Below are positions 51,659 to 58,418 of a stretch of DNA of 64,000 bases, piece after piece (the stretch's first letter is position 1; each line of letters opens with the position of its first letter). The position numbers and the translations under genes are program-made. The notes beneath the pieces are model-generated. The model was given only the letters and a program-made list of their open reading frames with translations, did no database searches and was not told where the DNA came from. This DNA comes from Palsa-189 sp963803735. Its GTDB lineage: Bacteria > Acidobacteriota > Terriglobia > Acidiferrales > UBA7541. Where the stretch lies: contig CAWDNV010000023.1 of NCBI GenBank assembly GCA_963803735.1, forward strand, positions 1 through 64,000, in the 5' to 3' direction.

Positions 51659-52594
51659 CTATTTGTTCGTACCGTCGTCGGATGTGGGGTCGACGGGTTT
51701 GCCAACCAGCTTGTTGTATTCCGCCATTTCCGTCGCCGAGCAGATACGCTCAGTCATATCGAAAGTGTCGGGCAGCCGGTGTAAAACGTATTTGACCAGC
51801 GCCTTCCATGGCTGCGTATAAAACTTGGGGTCGTCGATCGTCACCGTCAGCTCCATGATCTCGGAGTTCACCCGGTGCCACCGCTCCTCCACCTTCAGCG
51901 CGTCGCTATGCGGGCGGCCCACGTTATCCAGCCACGTTCTCGGGTCCATTCCGATATAGTTCGCAACGAACGTATAATCATCCGCCCATTTGCCCACCGC
52001 ATATCCGTTCCATCTCGGTGCGGGATCGGCGGGCAGTTCGCGTCCGTCCATCCAGATGATCCGCCAAGTGTCGTTATTTTGGTTCAGGATCGCCAGCTTC
52101 TTTGCATTCTGAAAAATCTCGATCGTTCGGAGTTCGAAAAGGTCGTTGCGTGGCATTCCCTCCGGATCGCAATAGTCCACCGGATCATTTACCTCTGCGA
52201 CCGGGAATTGCCCCGAAACTCCCGTTCCCGGTTTGTTCTTCGCGCGCGCTTCCTTCCCCAAAGCCGAATAAGGCACGTCGTGTCCTAGATGTTCCGGATC
52301 ATCGGGGTATTCGAACGCGCCGTTTGGCTGCACTCCTCCGTCCAGAAATCCTGCATCCCAAATTCCGGAAAGATCGCGCTTCGGAGCAGGTTCCGGCTTC
52401 ACTTTTTCGTAGTAGCCTTTGGGCGGCGGCGCCGGTGTGTTCCATTTTTCAGCCTTCCATTTCTCGATATCCGCCGCGCTCGCCGCTTGCCCCTGCTGGC
52501 CTGGTGAACTCGTTTGCGCCCGCATAAGGCATGCACCCATCAGCGCTGCAGCCAGCGAAATCGTCGCAGTGAAAATCGTCGTTCGGTTCGCCAT
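51659..52594 (-). CDS. Secreted ADGHPDLSG-family protein paired with DUF6152 (second pair)
   Basis: A 311-residue exported protein starting at ATG 52594 (signal MANRTTIFTATISLAAALMGACLMRAQ). Family features: APKRDLSGIWDAG, YCDPEGMPRNDLFE, GYAVGKWADDYTFVANYIGMDPRTWLD, PHSDALKVEERWHR, TIDDPKFYTQPW and TERICSATE. It is 58 bases after a DUF6152 gene on the same strand, as in the pair at 34848-36187. Function unknown. Confidence 0.82.
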   Translation of the reverse strand: MANRTTIFTATISLAAALMGACLMRAQTSSPGQQGQAASAADIEKWKAEKWNTPAPPPKGYYEKVKPEPAPKRDLSGIWDAGFLDGGVQPNGAFEYPDDPEHLGHDVPYSALGKEARAKNKPGTGVSGQFPVAEVNDPVDYCDPEGMPRNDLFELRTIEIFQNAKKLAILNQNNDTWRIIWMDGRELPADPAPRWNGYAVGKWADDYTFVANYIGMDPRTWLDNVGRPHSDALKVEERWHRVNSEIMELTVTIDDPKFYTQPWKALVKYVLHRLPDTFDMTERICSATEMAEYNKLVGKPVDPTSDDGTNK

Positions 52595-52652
52595 TCTCGA
52601 AATCCTTCGCCTCTTAAATTCCACTTCCGGCGTCTACGAGCTCGCCGCGCGT

Positions 52653-53099
52653 TTATTTCGGCCCATCCGAGTTCGGATCGGATTTCTTCGCCGGAGGTGC
52701 CACATCGTTCAACGTGGAGGGCAGATGCGCGTCAAGCAGCACCGTGCCGTCCGGCGACAGAATCCGCCGGATTCGTCCGACGAGCGCGCTGTTTTTGGGC
52801 GGCATCACGTCGACCACGATCGTATCGCCCACCTTGAGCGAAGTCTTATGCCAACTTGCGTCGGTCGTCGATGGGGGATTGCCTTCCAATACCCAATGCT
52901 GCACGTTGCCTTTGTCATCGGTCACGTCCAGTTTCATCAGGCTGTGCGGGTTGGCAAAAATCCAGGTCGCCACCGTCCCTTTTATCGTGAGAGTTTTCTC
53001 GTAGTCGTACGCCGCGTTTCCGTGGTGGGCAGACAGCGGAACCGAAATGATCCCGAAACCAAAAGCCAGGAGAAATATAGCCGCAGACCTGTTTCTCAT
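52653..53099 (-). CDS. Exported DUF6152 protein (second copy)
   Basis: A 148-residue protein with signal peptide (AAIFLLAFGFGIISVPLSA) and the DUF6152 features AHHGNAAYDYEKTLTIKGTVATWIFANPHSLMKLDVTDDKGNVQHWVLEG. Compared with the copy at 35762 it keeps the His-His pair, the WxxANPH motif and DVTDDKGNV. It heads an operon with an ADGHPDLSG-family gene. Four imperfect 13-14 bp repeats lie 27-79 bases before the ATG. Confidence 0.9.
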   Translation of the reverse strand: MRNRSAAIFLLAFGFGIISVPLSAHHGNAAYDYEKTLTIKGTVATWIFANPHSLMKLDVTDDKGNVQHWVLEGNPPSTTDASWHKTSLKVGDTIVVDVMPPKNSALVGRIRRILSPDGTVLLDAHLPSTLNDVAPPAKKSDPNSDGPK

Positions 53100-53125
53100 G
53101 GTGTCCCTCCCAATTTTCGCCCCAA

Positions 53126-53178
53126 GTGGTCGCCCGACGTGGTCGCCCCGATGTGGTCACCCGATGTGGTGACGCGAT
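53126..53178. repeat. Four imperfect 13-14 bp repeats upstream of the DUF6152 operon
   Basis: Copies of gtggtcgccccgat-like sequence start at 53126, 53139, 53153 and 53166, at 13, 14 and 13 base steps. They sit just upstream of the DUF6152 start (53099) in an otherwise gene-free stretch. They could be protein-binding iterons or a simple duplication. Confidence 0.6.
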
Positions 53179-53307
53179 AAAGATCAGCCCGGATTATACG
53201 CCTCCCGTGCCGCTGCGCGCATTTTGGGTCTGCCGGTTAAGAGGAGTCGTTTAACAGCTTCGCGAGATTGGTAGGCGGCCTATCGTCGTGAACAAATCAT
53301 TCCGAAT

Positions 53308-53466
53308 TCAACCACCACGCTTGACATAACCTGGACACCGAAGAACCGGCAGGCGCGGATACTTTGGGAAGTTGTGGTTGGAAAATGAGAGTTCACACAA
53401 GAAGTAGAAGGTGTCCTCCTTCCCCTCAACTCGTTTTGCGTGCACACAATCCAGGCAGAGACCCAC
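53308..53466 (-). CDS. Small Cys-rich protein (CxxC and CPGY motifs)
   Basis: A 52-residue frame from GTG 53466: GLCLDCVHAKRVEGKEDTFYFLCEL, then FSNHNFPKYPRLPVLRCPGYVKR. The arrangement CxxC, then Cys, then FPKYPxLPVxxCPGY is a small protein pattern I recall from many soil bacteria, where it is a hypothetical zinc-ribbon-like protein. The four Cys could bind Zn. The start has no strong ribosome-binding site. It lies downstream of arsR on the same strand, 53 bases after its stop. Confidence 0.5.
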   Translation of the reverse strand: MGLCLDCVHAKRVEGKEDTFYFLCELSFSNHNFPKYPRLPVLRCPGYVKRGG

Positions 53467-53519
53467 GTGAGAGGGATCGCTCTTGGTTGCAAGGTTATCT
53501 TTCACACTGCCTGTCCACA

Positions 53520-53912
53520 CTAGACTAGCGCCGGCTGGGGCGCTCCCTGCAGTAATTCGAACTTCTGCGGTGAGCAGCAGGCAGCTCCGAGTATCGACAA
53601 GTCCCGTTTCATCTCGGCTTTCTCCCGCAAATGCTTGAGTGTTTCCCGCAGGATGCTCGCGGCGATTTCGTCCTTCGGTACGACAAGCCGGTAATGCATC
53701 CATTTTCCTTCACGCCTGGCCGCCGCAATCCCCGCCTTACGGAGATACGCCAAATGTCGCGAGATTTTCGGCTGGCTCATTTGCAGGATTTCCACGAAGT
53801 AGCAAACGCAAATCTCCCGATCCGCGATCAGGTTCAGCAGCCGGAGCCGGGTGGGGTCCGCCAATGCCCGAAAGAGAAGATGCAGTGAAGATGTGCCCTG
53901 CCGATTTGCCAT
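53520..53912 (-). CDS. arsR: ArsR-family arsenite-responsive repressor
   Basis: A 130-residue winged-helix regulator. ALADPTRLRLLNLI begins the fold, REICVCYFVEIL holds the CxC arsenite-binding pair typical of ArsR, and MSQPKISRHLAYLRKAGIAAARREGKWMHYRL is the DNA-binding helix and wing. A second CC pair near the C terminus (GAACCSPQ) could help bind arsenite. ATG 53912 is chosen; ATG 53942 (MSRLMCYDW) is possible. It is divergent from arsM and probably represses both genes through the palindrome at 53968-53993. Confidence 0.92.
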   Translation of the reverse strand: MANRQGTSSLHLLFRALADPTRLRLLNLIADREICVCYFVEILQMSQPKISRHLAYLRKAGIAAARREGKWMHYRLVVPKDEIAASILRETLKHLREKAEMKRDLSILGAACCSPQKFELLQGAPQPALV

Positions 53913-53938
53913 GCGCCAATCATAACACATAAGCCTTG

Positions 53939-53948
53939 ACATATATGT
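53939..53948. promoter_or_regulatory. Secondary operator-like palindrome
   Basis: Acatatatgt is a 10-bp perfect palindrome lying 20 bases from the main arsR/arsM operator and sharing its half-site core acatat. It overlaps TTGACA (53936-53941), a consensus -35 for the arsM direction, although no good -10 follows. Confidence 0.4.
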
Positions 53949-53967
53949 TCGCCGAGCGGTAACCTGC

Positions 53968-53993
53968 GACATATCTGACAACGCAGATATGTC
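53968..53993. promoter_or_regulatory. Perfect 10-bp inverted repeat, likely ArsR operator
   Basis: GACATATCTG (53968-53977) and CAGATATGTC (53984-53993) are exact reverse complements with a 6-base spacer. The site lies in the arsR-arsM intergenic region, ten bases before the arsM ATG, where a bound ArsR dimer would block transcription. Confidence 0.75.
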
Positions 53994-54002
53994 GAGGACA
54001 CC

Positions 54003-54875
54003 ATGGCAACCAAGGATCAGGTAAGAAATAAGTACGCAGAAGCTGCTAACCAGGTCGCATCGGGCGGTAGCCCTTGCTGCGGCGGCAGTGGGAATGCTCG
54101 CGATCCCATTACAGGCAATCTCTACGACGAATCTCAAATCTCGGCGCTGCCTGAGGAGGCCCTCAAAGCCTCTATGGGCTGCGGCAATCCGACGGCGTTA
54201 GCAGCACTCCGGCGGGGCGAAACCGTTCTGGACCTGGGTTCGGGCGGAGGCATCGACGTTCTTCTTTCAGCCCGGCGAGTAGGTCCGGAGGGAAAAGCCT
54301 ACGGTCTGGATATGACCGATGAAATGCTCGGACTCGCCCGCGAAAACCAACGAAAAGCTGGTGTGCAAAACGTCGAGTTCCTGAAGGGCGAAATCGAGAA
54401 TATCCCGCTTCCCGAAAATGCCGTTGACGTAGTCATCTCGAACTGCGTCATCAATCTTTCCGCGGACAAAAACCGCGTCTTGCAGGAGGCGTTTCGCGTT
54501 CTGCGGCCGGGCGGACGTTTTGCTGTTTCGGATGTAGTCGTGCGGGGGCCGGTGCCTGCCGAGATTCGGAAGAACGTGGAGCTATGGATTGGCTGCATCG
54601 CCGGGGCCATGGATGAATCCGAATATAGCGCCAAACTCGCCGCCGCGGGGTTTGAAGCGATAGAGATCGAACCGACACGCGTCTACAAAATCGAAGACGC
54701 TCGCCAGTTCCTCGCCGGTGTGGGTCTTGATGTCGAGGCCATTGCACTGCAGGTAGGGGACAAGTTTGCGAGCGCTTTCATTCGCGCCAGGAAGCCGGTT
54801 CTCAAGAAGGGAATTGCTGAAAGCCCTTGCTGTGCGCCCTCCTGTTGTTCTACCGCCGAAAAGCAAAGCGCGTGA
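54003..54875 (+). CDS. arsM: Arsenite methyltransferase
   Basis: A 290-residue S-adenosylmethionine enzyme that methylates arsenite. The SAM loop is VLDLGSGGGIDVLLSARRVGPEGKAYGLDMTDEML. Cys expected for arsenite binding are Cys60 (ASMGCGNP), Cys148 (ISNCVINL) and Cys198 (WIGCIAGAM), with an added SPCC pair at 25-26. The C-terminal tail (SPCCAPSCCST) holds five more Cys. The sequence matches the bacterial ArsM group. It is the first gene of the arsM-arsC-aqpS operon, three bases before arsC. Confidence 0.96.
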   Translation: MATKDQVRNKYAEAANQVASGGSPCCGGSGNARDPITGNLYDESQISALPEEALKASMGCGNPTALAALRRGETVLDLGSGGGIDVLLSARRVGPEGKAYGLDMTDEMLGLARENQRKAGVQNVEFLKGEIENIPLPENAVDVVISNCVINLSADKNRVLQEAFRVLRPGGRFAVSDVVVRGPVPAEIRKNVELWIGCIAGAMDESEYSAKLAAAGFEAIEIEPTRVYKIEDARQFLAGVGLDVEAIALQVGDKFASAFIRARKPVLKKGIAESPCCAPSCCSTAEKQSA

Positions 54876-54878
54876 TCT

Positions 54879-55370
54879 ATGGAGCGCCGCTACAACGTCC
54901 TGTTCCTTTGCACAGGGAATTCGGCTCGGTCGATCATGGCTGAGGCAATTCTCAATCAGAAAGGACCGCCCAGCTTCAAAGCCTACAGTGCGGGTAGCCA
55001 TCCTGCGGGGCTTGTGCGGCCAGAGGCACTCGATCAGCTTGCTGTCGCGCGAATGCCCATGAATGGATTGCGGAGCAAGGATTGGGATGAGTTCGCAAGA
55101 GCCGGAGCGCCCAAGCTGGATTTCGTCTTCACCGTGTGTGACAAGGCCGCCAACGAAGTATGCCCGGTCTGGCCTGGCCAGCCCATGACCGCGCACTGGG
55201 GCGTTCCTGATCCCGCCGCCGTGAATGGCTCGCGGGAAGCAATCGAGAAGGCGTTCCGCGACGCCTTCATGATTCTCGACCGCAGGATCAGCTTGTTTCT
55301 TTGCCTGCCCCTCGCGAGCCTCGATAAGCTGGCGATCCAAAAACAAATCGACCGGATAGGATACCAATGA
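54879..55370 (+). CDS. arsC: Arsenate reductase, thioredoxin-type (LMW phosphatase fold)
   Basis: A 163-residue low-molecular-weight phosphatase-like arsenate reductase. The P-loop is CTGNSARS with catalytic Cys11 and Arg17, near NVLFL. Two more Cys for the disulfide relay occur in FVFTVCDKAANEVCPVWPG, as in thioredoxin-coupled ArsC. GVPDPAAVNG carries the acid Asp. It reduces arsenate to arsenite for methylation or exit through AqpS. The gene is 3 bases after arsM and overlaps aqpS by 4 bases. Confidence 0.95.
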   Translation: MERRYNVLFLCTGNSARSIMAEAILNQKGPPSFKAYSAGSHPAGLVRPEALDQLAVARMPMNGLRSKDWDEFARAGAPKLDFVFTVCDKAANEVCPVWPGQPMTAHWGVPDPAAVNGSREAIEKAFRDAFMILDRRISLFLCLPLASLDKLAIQKQIDRIGYQ

Positions 55371-56101
55371 GGCCAAGTCTCAACAGGCGAATCGCCGCCG
55401 AATTCTTTGGGACGGCTTTCCTCGTCGCCGCAGTCGTGGGCTCGGGCATCATGGCGGAGCGTCTCTCTGGCGGCAATGTGGCTATGGCCCTGCTCGCGAA
55501 CACCATCGCCACGGGCGCCGCCCTCGTCACTCTGATCCTTACTTTTGGACCGATCTCGGGCGCGCATTTTAATCCCGCGGTATCGCTCGCGGACACAATG
55601 GAAGGCGGTTTGTCCTGGCGTGACCTTGGTGGTTATATCGGCGCGCAGACTTTCGGCGGCATAGGCGGAACGCTTGCAGCACACGCCATGTTTGGGCTTC
55701 CGCTGATATCCCTGTCGCGACACGTGCGAGCCGGGTCGTCCCAGTTCCTCAGTGAATTCATCGCAGCATTCGGATTGCTTTGTGTGATATGGGGATGCTC
55801 GCGATCAAGCTCCAATTCCCCCTTGGTCCCTTTTGCGGTTGCAAGCTACATCACCGCTGCTTATTGGTTCACGGCTTCCACATCATTTGCTAATCCCGCC
55901 GTCACTATCGCCAGAGCCCTCAGCGATACCTTTGCCGGCATTCGGCCGCGTGATGCGCCCCTGTTTGTCGTTGCACAACTACTCGGGGCGCTTACTGCCA
56001 CGATGCTCTTTCGCTGGCTCGTTCCCGGATTGCGAACGAAAGCCAAGAGCGTCGTGTTCGCTCAGAATCAAGAAGCCGAGACAATTTCGCCCTCGCGATA
56101 A
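55367..56101 (+). CDS. aqpS: Aquaglyceroporin, AqpS-like arsenite channel
   Basis: A 244-residue MIP-family channel with six hydrophobic segments and two NPA boxes: GAHFNPAVSLAD in the first half and TSFANPAVTIARAL in the second. AEFFGTAFLVAAVVGSGIMAERL is the first helix. In some bacteria an aqpS next to arsC lets arsenite flow out, replacing ArsB or Acr3. No arsB or acr3 gene lies in the window. It overlaps arsC by ATGA, so co-translation is likely. Confidence 0.9.
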   Translation: MRPSLNRRIAAEFFGTAFLVAAVVGSGIMAERLSGGNVAMALLANTIATGAALVTLILTFGPISGAHFNPAVSLADTMEGGLSWRDLGGYIGAQTFGGIGGTLAAHAMFGLPLISLSRHVRAGSSQFLSEFIAAFGLLCVIWGCSRSSSNSPLVPFAVASYITAAYWFTASTSFANPAVTIARALSDTFAGIRPRDAPLFVVAQLLGALTATMLFRWLVPGLRTKAKSVVFAQNQEAETISPSR

Positions 56102-56808
56102 CGGAGCCATTCGACCAGGATCGCTGCCCCGAGCGACAAAACCGCGCGAAAGTCTGTTTGCTTTGACCTAAGCTGAGCCTCTTTACTCGCGCGTTAAAAC
56201 GAGCATCCGATCAGGATGTTCGTCCCGAGTGAGCATCGCGAGCGAGGGATCTCTCTGATTATTGGCCCTCTTTACTCGCGCGTTAGAATAGATGTATGCC
56301 TGCTCCCGGTTGTTCTGCGGTATTGCTCCGCCGGCTAAGCTTTCTCGTACTGGCGGAGAACGAACTCGGGCGACGCCGCAATTTAAAGCTGTCATCACGA
56401 GGCCCGAAGGCCGAGGGATCTGCTGTACGTTTGAAGCGTGATCCAGCGGCCAAATGGACCTTGGAGCTGTTCTGATTTGGCTATCCACGCTCGCTAAAAA
56501 ATTATCCGTTCTCTACGAACCACACTTCCAGTTGCGATCGATTCGAATGAAAGGGCAACCGACTTCCTTCTCGACCGCCCCAGGACTTGCCGAAGCCGAT
56601 GTTCTTATCCCGAGCACGAGATCCCCACGAGCGGGGGGTGTTTCTCTGTGTTCTCTGTGCCTCGGTGGCCTCTGTGTAGGTTTCGTTTTTCCGGGCCATC
56701 CGAGTCACTTCCGTGACGTGGGCACACACTCGATGTCAGATGGAAGTGCCGCAGAATGAACACTTGCACAAAATATATGGGGGGGGTGGGTACCCTTATC
56801 GACGCCGT
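56102..56808. other. Intergenic region with interspersed repeat-like sequences, no gene
   Basis: The 707 bases between aqpS and the convergent phosphoesterase stop hold no supported gene. They contain a 19-bp direct repeat (56178-56196 and 56267-56285), two cgagggatct-containing segments (about 56241-56252 and 56412-56421), and a low-complexity ttctctgtgttctctgtgcc stretch at 56641-56660. These resemble non-coding repeat families that I know from acidobacterial genomes. Confidence 0.5.
56178..56285. repeat. 19-bp direct repeat pair downstream of aqpS
   Basis: The bases cctctttactcgcgcgtta occur at 56178-56196 and 56267-56285 in the same orientation, 89 bases apart. The intervening sequence contains a small hairpin (catcc-gatca-ggatg). 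No mobility gene is nearby. Confidence 0.75.
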
Positions 56809-58014
56809 CTATGATTGCTCGAAAGTGAAAAGGACGATCTCGGCATGGGTTCCGACGCGGAAGGGTGGGCCCCAGGTGCCGGCACCCCAATTGGTGAAGA
56901 CGAGCATCCGGCCGAAGCGATTCAGGCCATGGACATAGGGACCATAAACTCGGGACGCAACCCAGGAGCCTGGAGGGAACTGCCCGCCGTGCGTGTGGCC
57001 GCAAACCTGAAGAGAAATTCCCTCTTCCTCGGCGATGGGCAGCCGGTGAGGCGCGTGCACGAGCAGAATGCTTGCCCTCTCGGGCTTGATGCCGGCGTCG
57101 CGAACGATGGAGCGGAAATGCCCAGGATCGGTCGTCTCCCGGTAATGCACCCCAACGATTTGCATTCCGTCGAGTTCCACTTTCTCATTATTCACCACGC
57201 GCACTCCGGCTTTCGACACGGCCTCCAGATACTTGCCGCGGCCGGTGAATTCTTCATGATTACCGGTTATGAAAAGCGCGCCGTGGGGTACAGAGAGTGC
57301 GGACCAGGGTGCAGCCAAGGCGCCGACATTAGCTTTCGTGCCGTCGTACATATCGCCGGTGATAAAGACGATGTCCGGGCGAAGCTGGTTCAGCCGGGTC
57401 ACCATTCGCCGCATGAAGCCGACATTGCGGATGTGCCCCAGATGCGTATCGCTGATAAGTGCAGCCACACGTCCGCGCCACGCGGCTGGAACGTTCGGCA
57501 GCTTGATCGTGACTCGAGTTGTGCGAACGCGGGCAGCATTCACAAGCCCGTAAACGCCGACAACAATCGCCGCAGCCAAAAATACGTTAGCGATCTGATC
57601 GGCTGCTATCTGCAGCCCTGCGAGACGCACCACACCGAGAAGAATCCAGCAGCCTGCCGCCGCAAACACACAGAAGGTCATGAACCCGATCCAAACCGCA
57701 TTAATGATGTAGAAGACGCGCACGGCGGGATTGAAATACTGCCAGGCGAGGAACGACGCGATGACAAAACTCACTGCAGCCAGCAGAAATACGATTCGCA
57801 GAATGATGAGAGTTGTGGTGTCGAGCGCGGGATGAAAGGCGACCCATGTCTCGTAGAGGAACCAATGTGCGAGAAGCAGGATCGACTGAACAATGACGAC
57901 GAGCCTGCGGACTCGCCTCGGCGTTACTTCGGCGGATTCCAGAGATGTTGGTTTTTCGGCTACCGGCCGCGGAGGCGAAGCCTCAGATTGGAGAGAAGAG
58001 TCCGCGTCGGTCAT
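56809..58014 (-). CDS. Membrane-anchored calcineurin-like metallophosphoesterase
   Basis: A 401-residue protein. Residues about 38-160 hold four hydrophobic segments (RRLVVIVQSILLLAHWFLYET, TLIILRIVFLLAAVSFVIASFLA, VFYIINAVWIGFMTFCVFAAAG, VFLAAAIVVGVYGLVNAAR). The C-terminal catalytic domain has all metallophosphoesterase motifs: ISDTHLGH, ITGDMYDG, GNHEEF, LVHAPH and CGHTHGGQ. Family members act on phospholipid-type or nucleotide substrates; here the substrate is unknown. It is divergent from the luciferase-like gene at 58050. Confidence 0.93.
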   Translation of the reverse strand: MTDADSSLQSEASPPRPVAEKPTSLESAEVTPRRVRRLVVIVQSILLLAHWFLYETWVAFHPALDTTTLIILRIVFLLAAVSFVIASFLAWQYFNPAVRVFYIINAVWIGFMTFCVFAAAGCWILLGVVRLAGLQIAADQIANVFLAAAIVVGVYGLVNAARVRTTRVTIKLPNVPAAWRGRVAALISDTHLGHIRNVGFMRRMVTRLNQLRPDIVFITGDMYDGTKANVGALAAPWSALSVPHGALFITGNHEEFTGRGKYLEAVSKAGVRVVNNEKVELDGMQIVGVHYRETTDPGHFRSIVRDAGIKPERASILLVHAPHRLPIAEEEGISLQVCGHTHGGQFPPGSWVASRVYGPYVHGLNRFGRMLVFTNWGAGTWGPPFRVGTHAEIVLFTFEQS

Positions 58015-58049
58015 ATAGAGCTAGAATAAACATATGGGAGCGTAAAGCA

Positions 58050-58391
58050 ATGGCAGTCGCAGGAGCGCAGGATCGGATCGTCGCGGCAGTAAGGAGTTGG
58101 CAGGGAGTTGAGATTCGACCGCACCGCTACGGCGGGCTGGAGTTCCGGCTAGGTAAGCGCGAACTCGGGCACATTCATGGCGATGCCCTGGTGGATATTC
58201 CGTTTCCCAAGGCTGTGCGCGATGAAATCGTCGCCGCAGGCGAAGCCGAACCGCACCACATCTTGCCCAATTCAGGTTGGATCAGCTTATTTCTGAGAAG
58301 AGCCCAAGACGTGGAAACCGCAATCAGATTGCTCGAGCGCTCCTTGCAATTAGCGCTGGAACACCATCAGGGCGTAATGGCAAAGGGCTAG
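58050..58391 (+). CDS. Luciferase-domain (DUF5519) protein
   Basis: A 113-residue protein from ATG 58050. The sequence VRSWQGVEIRPHRYGGLEFRLGKRELGHIHGDALVDIPFPKAVRDEIVAAGEAEPHHILPNSGWISLFLR is the small 'luciferase' (DUF5519) domain, with the GxEFRxGxxELGHxHG and H-x-LPxSGWxS patterns. The name comes from distant similarity to beetle luciferase regions; it does not imply light emission. Its function is unknown. It is convergent with the AsmA gene. Confidence 0.88.
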   Translation: MAVAGAQDRIVAAVRSWQGVEIRPHRYGGLEFRLGKRELGHIHGDALVDIPFPKAVRDEIVAAGEAEPHHILPNSGWISLFLRRAQDVETAIRLLERSLQLALEHHQGVMAKG

Positions 58392-58418
58392 ACGGACTCT
58401 TTATTTTTCTACCGGTTG

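Noticed and set aside
56454..56759. 101-residue plus-strand frame after the arsenic operon
   Set aside because: Its sequence covers the low-complexity ttctctgtg tract and repeat-like DNA; no coding features.
56815..58029. 404-residue plus-strand frame opposite the phosphoesterase
   Set aside because: Shadow of a gene with all catalytic motifs on the minus strand.
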